Below, one piece after another: positions 22,166 to 35,261 of a stretch of 64,000 bases of DNA. The DNA lies in NCBI GenBank assembly GCA_963921795.1, contig OY997658.1:30986589-31050588 (forward strand), in the 5' to 3' direction. Source of the stretch: Nannobrachium achirus (lineage: Eukaryota > Chordata > Actinopteri > Myctophiformes > Myctophidae). The stretch's first letter is position 1. Each line of letters opens with the position of its first letter. Position numbers and translations under genes: made by a program. The notes under the pieces were generated by a model. That model was given only the letters and a program-made list of their open reading frames with translations. It was not told where the DNA came from and did not search any database.

Positions 22166-23575
22166 ACCCCCCCTCCCAGAAATCTGTACGACGGGCCTGC
22201 TGGTAATACTATAGTCCACTCATTTTGTATGTCCGTGGCAAAAAGATGATTTTTACCAAAATGTCCACCACAAGCCAACTTGGTGATGACTCCTGGAATG
22301 AAACTACTCAACATAAACTTGCCCCTTAGCTTTCTGATCCTACAATATCCAGCAGCCTTTTCTCAAGGCCGTTGACCCTGGAGGCGGAGGGGAGAACGGC
22401 TCTAGTGTTTGATGTCTGCGCAGCTACATCACCATGCAGACATTCTGGGAACCTGTTCAGCTTCAAAAATGCATTCATCTTTTAACCTCTGGGGGCAAGC
22501 TTGTTTGAATGCCTGAGTAACGGGAAACCAGGCTTGGCTTTGCCCCTTTTATGCAAAATTTCAGCATGCTTCCTGCCATAGGGCCTGCCCTGCACGCTAG
22601 GATATCTAACTGTCCACAAATCATGCTGACAGATTTTCATTGCAAATTGCAGATCTGTCTTGAGAGATTACCGTGCGGATAATCTTGGTGCTTTTCGATT
22701 TCTTGCTTCCTGCACAGAGAGCGTTGACTGACTGACATCACCATGTATTGAATGTTATATTGACGTTGATTGATTGTTATATTATTGGAGATGGAGATAC
22801 AGTACGTTTGAAGAACGGCAGAGTGCTCTGAAGTCCGTAGTATCTCAAGATATGTACCGGTAGGAGGGATGAAAAGAGAAACGAATGAAAAGAAGTGTGG
22901 TGTGTGGGAGAGAATTATTGTCAGTTTCCTTGCCACCTGCTTGCTTTCTTCATAATCTATTGTATTACAGTGAGGGTGATGTAAGAACACATGACCTGTA
23001 TGAATGAATGGTTGCTTTTATTTCTTCTTTCATTCATTTACACTATATGCACATTTCTGGTGTTTGATTGGCGCTCGTTCCATGTTCCTTCAACTCAGCA
23101 AAATCAGATGAAAATGTCCTTTCAGATCTACGTATATGATTCTCACAACGATAGAAAATAGTACTGCTATTGTAATAAAATCTACTTTCTGAATGTAAAA
23201 AATGAAAAAAAAAATAATAATTAAAGAAAAGGAGAATGGTGTAACAACATCAATTGAATCTAAGACGAGGCGAGAAACCCAATTTTACTGAATATAATCC
23301 ATCCATTCTTCCATACACATTATCTTGCTCAAGCATCTCATACGATTCTTCATTTTCATTCCAGGTCGGCTCATGTCTCATTAAGTGAAATATGCTTGCT
23401 TTCAAGCTTTCAGAAACATTCAAAAAATAAAAAAAACAATTTTGCTTGAGGTTATATTTTCCTGGACAAATGTATTTGTATATCACATTTCATACACAGA
23501 GGCAATAAAAAGTGGTTTACATAATACATAAAATACATAACAAATAAACTACAATTAAAACACAAAAGCCATTTA

Positions 23576-23577
<2 letters not shown>
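22166..23577. other. intron sequence, no gene seen
   Basis: Unique-looking AT-rich intron; no recognisable gene or transposon ends. Confidence 0.55.
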
Positions 23578-23654
<77 letters not shown>

Positions 23655-23662
23655 GGCGGGCG
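23578..23662. repeat. compound microsatellite (GT)n(GCGT)n
   Basis: GT followed by GCGT and GCGG units. Confidence 0.98.
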
Positions 23663-23748
23663 TAAACTATGAGTCTGCGACAATGTGGAGAAAACAGAAT
23701 CATCAGTTACCTCCAAGAGGTACAAGAGCACCCACACATAGGGCAGGT

Positions 23749-23996
23749 AATTTATCCTCATTGTCGGTTGGAAACCTTGTATGTCCAAAACCGTTTGTTT
23801 TGTATTTATCATTTTAAAAATGATTTAGACCAGTGAAAACAGCCGATCTACAAGCACACAATGCTTTTCGCTACTTTTGTGCGACGGCCTTGTATGATGA
23901 AGCAGGGCTTTACTTTGCGAAAAAAATTACAAATTTGAACCTTGGAGATACGAGGTTTCTGCCCGACAGTGACGTTATTTTGGTAGGACATGGCCA
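23749..23996. mobile_element. family C palindromic mini-element
   Basis: Ends CATTGTCGGTTGGAAACCTT and AGGTTTCTGCCCGACAGTGA are inverted copies. Contains the half palindrome GAAAACAGCCGATCTACAAG. Copies at 32447-32690, 37224-37330 and 37887-38136. Confidence 0.7.
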
Positions 23997-24464
23997 TGTT
24001 ATTCAGTCATCCCTTCTTTCTAGCAAGTCGACTAAATTGCCTTCCCCTTCTTCACCAAGGTGAGTGGTAAATGGATAAAGATACCCTGTCATTTCTCTTT
24101 CTTTTAGACCAGCCAACCAAATGGAGGTAGTGGTGGGTGGAAGAAGAGCTTCGACCGAGCATTAAGCATAATTTCTGCTCTGTCGCAAAATGGCATCGCA
24201 CACAGACACAGCGTATGAATCAGGCTTTTAAGCCGGCGTTAAGCACCGGCCACAAAGTTCAGGCCTGCTCTGAGAGATGGAGAATGGAGGGCAGAAAATG
24301 TACATGTGTTGTGCTTTCAAGATTCAAGAGGGTTTTATTTGTCACTCACCCATATGCCATATTTCGTGGGCAGCAAAATGTTTGTGTAGCATGCTCCACA
24401 TGTCTGCTAATTTTATTGATATTAGCGGATGCCAAGCAGTTTCCTCCTTATCTGCAGTATGCAG

Positions 24465-24870
24465 TGGTGGGAAAAGTACTCACATTTTTTTACTTTAGTA
24501 AAAGTATCAATACTGCAATTTAGAAGTACTCTGTTACAAGTAAAGGTCTAGAGTTCAAAAACGTACTTGAGTAAAAATACGAAAGTGTAATGTACTCCCA
24601 TCGCAACGCAGTGTGAGCTTGTAGATCGGCTATTTTCAAATAGCCAAGGTATAAAAGAGTGCTAAAGTGGTTTATTTTTGTTCTATAATATTATAATTTA
24701 TATCTGCAAAGTAACTACTGTAGTATCTGAAGTTTTCAAATTAATGTAGTGGAGTAAAAGTACAATATTTGGATCCGAGATGTTGTGGAGTAGAATTAAA
24801 AGTATTGGAAATTGGAAATACTCAAGTACAAATACCTCAAAATTGTACTTACTGTAAGTACAGTACTTAA
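24465..24870 (-). mobile_element. family F hAT-type element
   Basis: Starts CAGTGGTGGGAAAAGTACTC and carries the family phrase TTGTAACAGAGTACTT in reverse complement. The Harbinger site is empty (no insert at GTAACAGAG). Half palindrome at 24602-24638. The far end is truncated near 24870. Confidence 0.75.
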
Positions 24871-24879
24871 ATAAATAAT

Positions 24880-25270
24880 AATAAGACATTGGGAGTACAG
24901 GTTGGATTGGCAGTTCTGGACAATTGAATATCCATATATGTCCATATAACAATGGACATATCGGTTGGATCTGTGGTTCTGGACAACCGCATATAATGAC
25001 TCGGCGGAAGGCGCCGCACTCCCTTGAGTCCTTGCCGATGTTGTTCCCATACATGCACTTGACCATGCACTTGACCATATATGGGCATATATATATATAG
25101 GATCTGTTGCTCTGGATTACCGGATCTTCATGCCTATATGAGCATATCAGTTTCAGTTTGTTCATGGTTGTCTGAGTCAGAGTGACATGGCCATGGTCCG
25201 TGTTGCGACACAATGTGAGCTTGTATTATCAGCTTGTATTGTGGAGCTGATACTGCTCCACAATACAAGC
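24880..25270. repeat. CCATATATGG-rich repeat, family I-like
   Basis: Iterated CCATATAT / TTCTGGACAA / GGATCTGTGG phrases also seen at 29740-30050 and 60290-60500. Ends in a short palindrome (TTGTATTATCAGCTTGTATT region). Class unknown. Confidence 0.5.
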
Positions 25271-25744
25271 TGATAATACAGAGATATAGAGAGAAAACAT
25301 AAAAGTCACTGGTATAATAGAGCCCTCCGGGGGTAATTACAGCTAGAAGGCAGGTATTTTGTATGGATTTTTGTCCTAGTTCAGGGCCTTGACAGCCCCA
25401 GGAAAAAAAAAAAAACTATTGTTGAATCTTGAATCGTAAGCTTCTACACTATTTTTTTATTTCCCTAGTTTGATCGTTAAGACAATACAGGCCATTCTGT
25501 TTGGGGTATTTGACTTTGTAGGTTGCAATGGAGTCTAGAATATTTGTACATATATTATTAAACCAGTTCATTTACTGAATTTTGGAGATGGATGGGGGTA
25601 TTAGAGGAGGCTAAAAGTCTTGTGATGTATGTCCCTTTTTGTGGGTTGGACCATTAACTGATGGTATAAGATTCACACTTCATAAAACACTTCATAAAAC
25701 ACTTCATAAAGATTAATAAAATCACAGTGCCTAAGGCAGAGGAG

Positions 25745-26170
25745 GATGGACAACAAACATGAATATTATAGTCCCCGATAAAGAGTACTCTTTCGTGCTG
25801 GGCCATGATAACTGATACAAGCTCTGAAAATTCATCAATAAAACCAGAAAGTTTAGGAGGCCTAAATTAAAACACATAAAAGTGGAATCTTACCTTTAAT
25901 TAAAAAAGGCAAGAATCTCAAATGAAGAGAAGCTACCGAAATCAACTAATGAGCATTTAAAATTGTCTTTATGGATAACTGCAAGACCACCACCACGGCT
26001 TGTCCGTCTAGGGAGATCGAAACAGGAGAAATCAGGGCGAGTGGCTGCCTTGAGAGAGACCATGACGACCCAGCCACGACTCAGTGATCTTAGAAAAATC
26101 TATTTTGTTAGACATGATAAAATCCTGACAGAACAAACAGGGGTTGAGCATAGGAAGGACAGGGGATCCT
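25745..26170 (-). pseudogene. LINE (L2/CR1-type) endonuclease relic
   Basis: Minus-strand translation, over two or more frames, gives KIDFSKITESWLGRHG, then RTSRGGGLAVIHKDNFKCSL, VDFGSFSSFEIL, then PPKLSGFIDEFSELVSVIMA and QHERVLFIGDYNIHVCC. These are the APE endonuclease motifs TE-WL, RGGGLAVI and GD-N-HV in order. Frameshifts and stops break the frame and the reverse transcriptase is absent. It is not a copy of the intact LINE at 10.6-15.9 kb but a related family. Confidence 0.85.
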
Positions 26171-26216
26171 GGGGAAGTAATACCAAAGTAGAGGTGGAGA
26201 GGTCCAACATTTATAC

Positions 26217-26571
26217 CAGGGGTCTTCAACAGGGGACCAGAGTTACTACAGGGGGTCCTTCAAATATTTGATATATTAACCACTTGAACCCTAGCGTCCA
26301 TATTCTGAGAACTTTAGCCACAAATAGCAGATCTACAAGCTCACAACACCTCGCAGGCAAAGAGGTTTGGTGTAGAGGGGAAAAAGAGCAGACTAAGTAC
26401 AGATTGAAAGGTCAAGTTTCTTAAGTATTGCCGGTTCAAGTGGTTAAATATCTGAAAACACAAATTGACATGAATCCAAAATACACTGATGATTGTGCTG
26501 TCAAATAATGAAACAATATGGAATCTATGAACAGGTTGTGAGATGCTTCATCTCTCTCTCTCAAGTAAGGG
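26217..26571 (+). mobile_element. hAT-type family A element, 3' truncated
   Basis: Starts CAGGGGTCTTCAAC and keeps the family body, with only the left arm of the palindrome (26324-26352). The terminal GTTGAAGACCCCTG is missing. Confidence 0.7.
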
Positions 26572-26846
26572 GATTATCTCACATAGTGGAACCACTGCGA
26601 CAGCTATGCCACCCTCCAGGTAAGCCCTCTCGTTGTTGTTTGAGAACACAGTGTCAGCACCAATTAATCTTGACAATGAATTTGGAGCGGTTTATGCTGT
26701 GGGTTATTGCCTGACAATCAGTTGGGGTTTCGCAGCTCCCTGGTATGACGTTTACAGCAGAATGGCTACTGTGTAAATTATGATCATTTACACTACAGTA
26801 AACCAGAAAGCTGTAAACCTTTTTGTTTTACATAGGTCGTGTACAG

Positions 26847-27246
26847 CAGTGGTTCTCAACCTGTGGGTCGGGGACCCAGGGGGGTCCCCAAATTATTTTG
26901 GGGGGTCCCCAGATGATTAGCTTAATGTGCAACATTGTTTTCTCACTTGACTCAACAGTAAATAAACCAACATAAAGTGTATAGATAGTAACCATCTGCA
27001 CATTTCTTAAGTGACAATTTAAGGTCTTTTTAATACGTCTAAAATGACAAATTAAACATTGGCCAAATTGTCAAAATATTAGAGGCAGAAATTGTGAAAT
27101 TGTTGCAATGCATTTGTAGATCTGCTATTTTCACAATAGAACCGTGTTATACAAAATGTAACTCTTAGTGTTCGTCAGGGTGGGGGGTTCCCGGTTCAAA
27201 TATGATTATTTTGGGAGTCGCGGCCTGAAATGGTTGAGAACCACTG
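26847..27246. mobile_element. 400-bp hAT-type element
   Basis: Inverted ends CAGTGGTTCTCAACC / GGTTGAGAACCACTG. The flanking 8-bp duplication is GTGTACAG and GTGTACCG, one mismatch. No coding capacity. Confidence 0.85.
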
Positions 27247-28907
27247 GTGTACCGTACCAAATATACCCAGGCACACACTGTATACCCATATAACCATGGA
27301 TGAGCATGTGCAGGATGGCTCTCTTGGGCAGGGCCTCAGGTTTGCAGAGGGGTGGATGGATGGATGGATAGATATCCTTCAGTGGCTATAGCAACAGCCC
27401 AGACACTTTATCCAAATCAATGGCTGGCCTTCCCAAGGCTGACAGATGAGAACCTATGGAAGGTTTCCCCTTCGGGACGGGTGACGGATCAGTGCCCTCG
27501 CCATAACCGGAGATGGGAAGTTAAAACCCCAAAGGACGGGGAAATGTGACTCGGCTGTGCGTGCAGCCGTGCACACGTGAGTTTACTCTTGGGTGCTCTT
27601 CTGTATGTGTTTATACATGTGAGCTGTGCTATGCTGCACTCCATGGTGAGCGAACACAACAACCAGAGATGTATTTCGTCTCCTTCTCATGCAGTGGATG
27701 TGAGGCATGTTTGGCACGTTTGGCGTGAGTCTATACAGAAAACAATTTGCACAAGTTTCGAATTGAAACTTGTGCGTGTGGGTGTGTGCGTGTGTATGTG
27801 TGTGTGTGTGTGTGCGCGCGTGTGTGCGACAGTGTCCACACATGACTGTGTGACAGACAAGTGTGATGAAGCTCAGATGGTGGCCTGTGGCATCCGTGAG
27901 CGTATATGAGTGACTGATGTGTGATTGTCCCAGGCAAGTCAAGGTGAGGGACAGAAACATTATTTGGCCCGGGGCCCGTATGATGCTCAGCTGTCTCCTC
28001 CATCATCATCAGCACACTGCAATGGCACTGCGGTCGGCACTACGCAAGACACAGCCTGCGGCAGAGCAAACTCTCATGAAGTACAAAAATTATAATCCAA
28101 AAAGGAATTGGTTTGGATTTAAATACCGATGGCTGTCAGCTTTTATGAGATAAGTTCAAGAGCAAATGAAAGCGACAGATTTGAACGCGGCGTTTCATTT
28201 CAGGGCTTTTGGGTTTTTGAAAAGCGTAATTTATAGTAAATGGAAGGAGTTACAAGTGTTACGACGAGAGCACATGGATGGTAGATGATGGGAGGAATGT
28301 GTTATGATGAAGGCACACATTATGCTCCCAGGGAACGTGGGTGGTTGGCACAGCTTTCCCCATCGCCCCCACAATATGTTAGCGTACGCTGTTGCCTGCT
28401 TGGATGTGGTTCAAAGTTTAAATTAACATATATCCCTTCATACAATAGCCTATGGAGCTCACCCACAAGTGCCTTTTATAGCAAGCATGTTAATTTAGCA
28501 TGTTCGTTTACGCTGTTGCCTGCCTGGCTTTTGTTAAAAGTGTTAAATTAATTAACATATATCCCTACATACAATACAGAGCTCACCTACACAAGTGCCT
28601 TTTTACAGTAAGCAATTACGGCATGACAGAAAACCTATAATACACAGCCACGGTATTAGGTGCTAACGCACAGAGAACATGATTCATAGCCCAAATAAGC
28701 CCGGCTGGATCAATCCATGGTGTTTAATTGAATGGGGAGGTTTTTCTTGCAGACAGACAGGGATTGAAGCTCTCGATCAATGAGACGGTGTGAGTTGAGT
28801 GATGGATTCACGGACATAATTATCCCTGCTGTAGCTCTCCCCACACACGTGTGGGTGTATTTGTGTTATGGTTGCAGCCTTGCACTGCACGCGCGCGTGT
28901 GTGTATT

Positions 28908-28938
<31 letters not shown>

Positions 28939-29246
28939 CTGTGTTTTTGTGTGGGTGTGAGTGTGTGTCTGTCCATGTGTGAAGGGCTGAATACATGGTC
29001 AGGCCATTTCACATCAACGGCCCCCTGCCATAAATCAGACGCTCATAAATCTAATCCTCTCCAACATTGACAAATGCTTGATGAAGATGTCACAGAAACC
29101 TAGATAAACTGTGCTCCGGTCCAGCAGTGTCTAGAGGAGCAGCAGCAATCCCGACTGAGCCAAGGTAGAGGAGAGGGAGAAGAGAGCGGATAGAGTGGAG
29201 ACAGCAGAATCCCAGTGTTATCCCCACGGAACACGGCCCTATGAAG
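27247..29246. other. intron sequence with short GT repeats
   Basis: (GT)n at 27775-27830 and 28889-28960. A ~100-bp stretch around 28380-28470 is partly repeated at 28500-28590 (CGCTGTTGCCTGC, AACATATATCCCT, ACAAGTGCCTTTT). No gene seen. Confidence 0.55.
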
Positions 29247-29739
29247 GCCCACAGCAGGCATGTGCACATATAGACATCAAAGGTGGCTTGAGCCCCTGCC
29301 TTTTACCCGTCTGTAAAAAGTGCCCTCTCCAGAACCATGAATGCGGTTTTTACTATGGTGTAAGAAACGCAAATGCCCACTTTCCAGTACCTGTGAAGGC
29401 ATGCATTCAAGAGAACTGCCTTGTCCAAAACTCTCCCGAACTTGAATGCAGCATCTTATGTTGAAAGAATTGCCCTCTCTGTGTAGAAATCCATGCCGTT
29501 ACGCCACATCTCCAGTATTTACTTGATTGTGACCGTAGGTCGCAGTTTAGAACGGTCACAGCTTGTCCGTATGTATCTCTGTCTATAACACCTGACACTG
29601 TGGTTCCCCTGACACATCACTGTGACATCATGCTCTGACATCACTGTGATGTTAGGAGAATCACTCTTAACAGAATGGGTTTGCCACTCTGACATCACCC
29701 TCTAGCTTCACTGTGATGTCACACTTACAGAATCCCTTT

Positions 29740-30050
29740 TATGCCCATATATGGAGTTCCCGGATGTCATCAATATTAAGCCCATATCTAACAGGACTTC
29801 ACATGGGAATGCCCATATATGGAGGCCAAATCGGCCACATCCCACACTAACGTCTGGTTCTACAGACAGGGATCTCCATATATGGGCATAAAAGGGTATG
29901 ATGTCAGATTTCATAGACATCATAGGACTTTCAAATAATGAATAACTGGGTAAGCATGTTTGGGCTCTCCATATACAGTACATGGATATCCATATATGGG
30001 TACCAGGGGTCTCCATATATGGGTAACTAGTCCGATATACATCACTGGCC
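29740..30050. repeat. CCATATATGG-rich repeat, family I
   Basis: At least six CCATATATGG or CATATATGGG units. A reverse-complement relative is at about 60290-60500, sharing ACTGGCCAG-GATGTATATCG and the tract TCCATGTACTGTATAT. Confidence 0.65.
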
Positions 30051-30082
30051 AGATGGCCCAGAATTGTCCCTTTAGGCAGCAA

Positions 30083-30866
30083 GAGCCGCTGATACAAACG
30101 ACCTACGGCCTGGTCGCGACTTAGGCCACGACTTGGAGGTCGTAGGTCCCGGTTCTGGAGGTTTTGCGCGATCTCGGTCGTAATTCAGCGACCTGGGAAG
30201 TCCGCGATCGAAACTCTACGCTTGCTAAGGGAAGGGACGCGAGTTTAGAAACTCTACGCTTGCTAAGGGAAGGAGCGCCGCGATCGAAACTCTACGCTTG
30301 CTAAGGGAAGGGACGCGAGTTTAGAAACTCTACGCTTGCTAAGGGAAGGAGCGCTCGTTTTCAACAGCGTCGGCAGGTTAGCTACTCAGTGTCGGCAGGT
30401 TAGGGTTAGGGTTAGGGTTAGGGTTAGGGTTAGGGTTAGAGTTGGGGTTAGGGTTAAGGTTAGGGTTAGAGTTAGAGTTGGGGTTAGGGTTAAGGATAGG
30501 TTTTGGTGCACCTCGCGCGGTCCAAGTGACTACAATGGAGCGCTTCCTACCTCCGGTTCAGCCAATCACAAGCTTCAAAAGGTTGAATAGCGCTGCTGCT
30601 CTAGAATATTCTGCAAAAAGACCTTTTAAATACGACCGCGGACTTCCCAGGTCGCTGAACAACGGCCCGATCGCGCAACAACGGCCCGGGGACGACCGAG
30701 GTGGCGCAACCACGGCCGGGGGTCGCGAAACTAGACCGGCCGCGACCTAACAAGTATGTACCGCGAACTACGACCTCCAGAACCGGGACCTACGACCTCC
30801 AGGTCGTGGCCTAGGTCGCGACCAGGCCGTAGGTCGTTCGTATCAGCGGCTGTCTCTCCCTTTAGG
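30083..30866. mobile_element. palindromic element carrying telomere-like repeats
   Basis: Outer arms (about 30083-30210 and 30635-30866) are inverted copies rich in ACGACCTACGGCCTGGTCGC. Inside are four 37-38-bp units (AAACTCTACGCTTGCTAAGG at 30211, 30249, 30286, 30325), a TCGGCAGGTTAG motif and a TTAGGG array at 30399-30500. No coding capacity. Confidence 0.8.
30399..30500 (+). repeat. interstitial TTAGGG-like array
   Basis: About 15 units; the first eight are nearly perfect GGGTTA, the rest contain TTAGAG, TTGGGG and TTAAGG variants. It is internal to a palindromic element, so not a chromosome end. Confidence 0.95.
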
Positions 30867-31427
30867 GTGAGGTCGCATGTCGCCCTGAGGCGTCTTACTA
30901 GTTATGCTTAATTCAGTGTGGTATCAAGCAGCGAAAATAGCAAACCTCCAAGCCCACAACGCTATTTTTGATATTTTCCCCAAAAGGCCTTTTTAGGAAT
31001 GTCAGCCCCTGCCTCTCTAACATTCTCTGCACGTCCCTGGAACCTGCTGTAGTGCGCCCACAGTATGCTGAACACACTAAAACTGTGGTCCACTCTGTCC
31101 AGATAGAGGATATTGTTTTTCTTTTCCACCCCAGCTTGACGTTATATGCTGACAAAGGTGTGCGTATATGGTATTTCTTTCTGTTTTCTTTTTCATAAAC
31201 TGAGAAAGCTGACACCTTCTTCCGTGCGTGAGCATTTCTCGTGTCTTTTGCGGACGCCGCATGAGTAAGAGGCTGCTTGGCAGGCAGGCAGTGCAGTGCG
31301 CGCTGCACGCGCTCCTAACCCCACTGAGCTGTTGGTAACATGATCGAGGGGTCCGTGATAGAGAACATGTGTGTAGCCGGGCGTTTGTCACCCCCACTGG
31401 CAGCCAGGGCCCACAGGGAATTCAATC

Positions 31428-32318
<891 letters not shown>

Positions 32319-32331
32319 CAGTGGTGTAAAG

Positions 32332-32802
32332 CAGGGTTCCCCAATAGGCGGCCCGCAGGCCATTTGCGGCCCGCGGGGGGCTACTGTCTGGCCCACACCA
32401 ACCCCAGTAATAATGGTGGTATAAGAGCAGCAACAACACTAGTATATCGTCGTTGTCGGCTGGAAATCTCGTATCTCCAAAATTTGTACGTTCTTTCGCA
32501 AATCATACAAGGCCGTCGCACAAAAGTAGTGAAAACAGCAGATCTACAAGCACACAACGCCTCGCACCGCGAGGCGTTGTGTGCTTGTAGATCGGCTGTT
32601 TTCACTAGTTTAAATAATTTAAAAAATTATAAATTCAAAACGAACGGTTTTGGACATACAAGATTTTCAACCGACAACGACGATATCTGAACTGTTGCTG
32701 GAGTAGCAGGAACGCCGCCGTCGCCCCCTGCAATGTTGTGGCCCTCGGCTTGGTACCCTAGAGATAATTCGGCCCTTGGGGAAAACTAATTGGGGAACCC
32801 TG
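32332..32802. mobile_element. 471-bp hAT-type element inside family F
   Basis: Inverted ends CAGGGTTCCCCAAT / ATTGGGGAACCCTG with a perfect 8-bp duplication GTGTAAAG (32324-32331, 32803-32810). Contains a family C element. Confidence 0.92.
32447..32690. mobile_element. family C element with extended palindrome
   Basis: Inverted ends TATCGTCGTTGTCGG / CCGACAACGACGATA. Central palindrome 32526-32608 (arms TAGTGAAAACAGC...GCTGTTTTCACTA). Third level of nesting. Confidence 0.85.
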
Positions 32803-33155
32803 GTGTAAAGTAACTAAGAACATTTACTCAAGTACTGTACTGGAGTATATCCAATTCTCTAAACTTTTACTTCTACTCCACTACATCTCTGAGACAAATA
32901 TTATACTTTTACTCCACTACAATTATTTGAAAACTTTAGTTACTAGAACTTTGTAGATTTGGATTATTATTAGAAAACCTACATTAACACTTCAGCCTTA
33001 TACACATTTAGGGCATTTGAAAATAGCCGATCTACAAGCTCACAATGCGTCGCATCTGCTATTATAAAACATTTTTTTTTTTGTGAAAACTTGTGAAACG
33101 CGACTTTCTGGACTTTTACTTTTGTACATTTTGTATTCCGGACTTTTACTTGTAA

Positions 33156-33468
33156 GGGCACGGTCACACCGGAAATATATTCTAGCTATGAGAGTGGATT
33201 CCGCCAACGCATTTCAATGGGAATGGCGTGGATTTATGGTCTTGCGTAGCTTTCAGTGTGACGTGCAAACCTTGCGTTTATGCTTGAAGCACTGTTTTTC
33301 CCCTTCTGTCCAATCGGGTGAGTCGAAGGCGGACCGTCCCAAGACTCAGTAAGTGACAAGTGGTTGTAGCTACGTGTGTCATTGGTTGTCCGCTGGCTGC
33401 AAAAAACAGCTGGCTGAATATAAAAAGAGTTTATCAGCCGCCAGCCATACTTTGGTGTGACCGTGCCC
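33156..33468. mobile_element. Harbinger-like element inside family F
   Basis: Inverted ends GGGCACGGTCACACC / GGTGTGACCGTGCCC, flanked by TAA and TGA. The same position is occupied in the copy at 38776-39387 and empty in the copies at 24.5 and 58.5 kb. Confidence 0.8.
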
Positions 33469-33592
33469 TGACAGAGTATTTCTACATTGCAGTATTGACA
33501 CTTTTACTTAAAGGGGACCCATTTCAAAACGGGTCCCCATCCGGAACGAATTTGAACTGTTCATGAAAAAGTATATGCCCCCCTCCCCTCCC

Positions 33593-33733
<141 letters not shown>

Positions 33734-34065
33734 ATATGCAGACTGTTTGTGTGGTTTGTTTTACTTGAGTGGGCCATGTTGGCCGTGGGTTACGTCCCAC
33801 ACATAGTAAAATCTTGAGTGTAAACAATCCAGTTAACCAGCTATGGTGCAGTAATTTATGCACAACAACAACAACATCATGAGTGCTCCGAGTGCCGGAA
33901 TAAGAGCCTCTGAGTTACAGTTCCCACATGACCGTGAAACTCTGACCACACGGCCTCGATCGACACAGTGCTATAAGTCTTTTCTTATACATGCCGTAGG
34001 GTTTTTCAACTGTACTGTATGTAATGCAGTTCACTAAAGAAGTAGGCAAGAGTCTAAATGGTAGC

Positions 34066-34536
34066 TTAACCCATTTAGACCAGGTACGAATTATTGCGTA
34101 TTATAATTTTATGCTTTAACTATTAAAAATGGCAGATCTACAAGCTCACAGCGCGGCTTGTAGATCTGCTATTTTAGAAAAATCGTGAACATTTGAATTT
34201 TGACCAGATTTTGACCCGATTCTATAAGTGTCTTCTAAATCCTTTTTTGAAAACATGTTTCTACGTCAGTGGTTCTCAAACTCTTTCACGTCAAGGACCC
34301 CTAGAATTATATGTATTTGGCCACCGACCCCCGTCTCTAAATATTTTGTATCAGGGACCCCCCAGAGGCAAATATTTGATTTACAAATGTTCACTTTAAA
34401 AATGGGATATTAAAAGATTTGCACAAATTTCTACAAGCTCGCAGCGCAGCACTCGGTGCCGCGCTGGGAGTTTGTATATCTGCTATTTTTCAATACTTAA
34501 AGCATTAAATAATTCTCTGTCTAAATGGTAGCTTAA
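34066..34536 (+). mobile_element. family B TTAA-target element
   Basis: TTAA at both ends (34066-34069, 34533-34536). Left end CCCATTTAGACC, right end GTCTAAATGG. The left flank repeats the right end (GTCTAAATGGTAGCTTAA, 17-18 bp). Two palindromes at 34124-34176 and 34428-34489. PiggyBac-like by target and CCC end; no transposase. Confidence 0.7.
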
Positions 34537-35125
34537 AGTCCTGCTGAAATTCTATTTTATCATGTAAAACAGAGAATGGTTGTCTCAGCCAATCAAGAGT
34601 CTTAGCCGACCGTCCCGCCCCCTCTGGCTTATGGGATGGCTTTAAATGAAACCCACTGCCTCGTGTTGGCACTTAGGCAGAGAGAAGCAGTGCTGAGACA
34701 CTTTTCTCCTCTCAAATATTTCCAGATACATATTTTACTGTACCATTTAAGTTTAGAATGAGAAAGTTTGTAATGCACTGTCCGACCGTCATCCTGAATT
34801 TCACTCAGAACAGAGTTGCAGCAGCCCTGTACTGTCTCCATAATGACAGTCAGCTGCGCGTGGAGGAACATTGAGCTACAGTACGGGAATCACACAGGTG
34901 ACTGAAATCATGATTCATGATTATTCATAGGAGCTTGCTGCTGTAATCACACATTTTACAGGAAGTAACTATGGGCTTTTAGGGACTTTTGACATAAAAA
35001 TACACTAAACCTCCCCGCCTCAATTCTATTGCCATCTGTTGTTATGTATATCTCCATTATGACCACGGATATGCTCTAAAAGTGTGGAAAACATATTTTT
35101 CATTTCAACCGGTAAGATTTTTTAC
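34537..35125. other. intron sequence, no gene seen
   Basis: Unique-looking intron before the exon donor at 35125. No feature supported. Confidence 0.5.
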
Positions 35126-35261
35126 CTGGAAATCTGGGTTGGGGTTGGGGAAGGGCAGCCAGGCTGAGCGTGAGTTCTCTTGGTACTTGAATGGTCCGGT
35201 GAAGACCTGCTGGATGGCACTGAGGTTGAAGGCACACACTGCAGACGCAGCAATGCTGTTC
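35126..35261 (-). CDS. sema5a: sema5a exon, Sema domain, 45 codons plus 1 nt
   Basis: A 136-nt exon encoding NSIAASAVCAFNLSAIQQVF then TGPFKYQENSRSAWLPFPNP and NPDFQ. The SAVCAF-LS-I--VF-GPFK motif is characteristic of semaphorins, and NLS is a potential glycosylation site. The first base completes the Val codon of the preceding exon and the end is phase 0. The acceptor is preceded by GTGTGTGCCTTGCAG and the donor is GTAAAA, weaker than the others at +5. Flanking sequence is intronic. Confidence 0.96.

Larger units (their letters stand above)
29255..31039. mobile_element. family H hAT-type element split by 1.5-kb insertion
   Basis: 29255-29470 and 30965-31039 together reconstruct the order of the intact copy at 61950-62241, in reverse complement. 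29471-30964 interrupts it and carries the CCATATATGG repeats and the TTAGGG-bearing palindromic element. Confidence 0.8.
32319..33508 (+). mobile_element. family F hAT-type element with nested insertions
   Basis: Begins CAGTGGTGTAAAG and continues at 32811 with TAACTAAGAACATTTACTCA. A 471-bp hAT element sits 13 bp in, and a Harbinger-like element at 33156-33468. The 3' end (TTTCTACATTGCAGTATTGA) runs into unrelated sequence near 33508. Partial palindrome at 33017-33060. Confidence 0.8.

Noticed and set aside
30399-30500. TTAGGG array as a chromosome end
   Set aside because: It is short, variant-rich, flanked by unique and transposon DNA on both sides, and repeated in similar modules at 45 and 49 kb.
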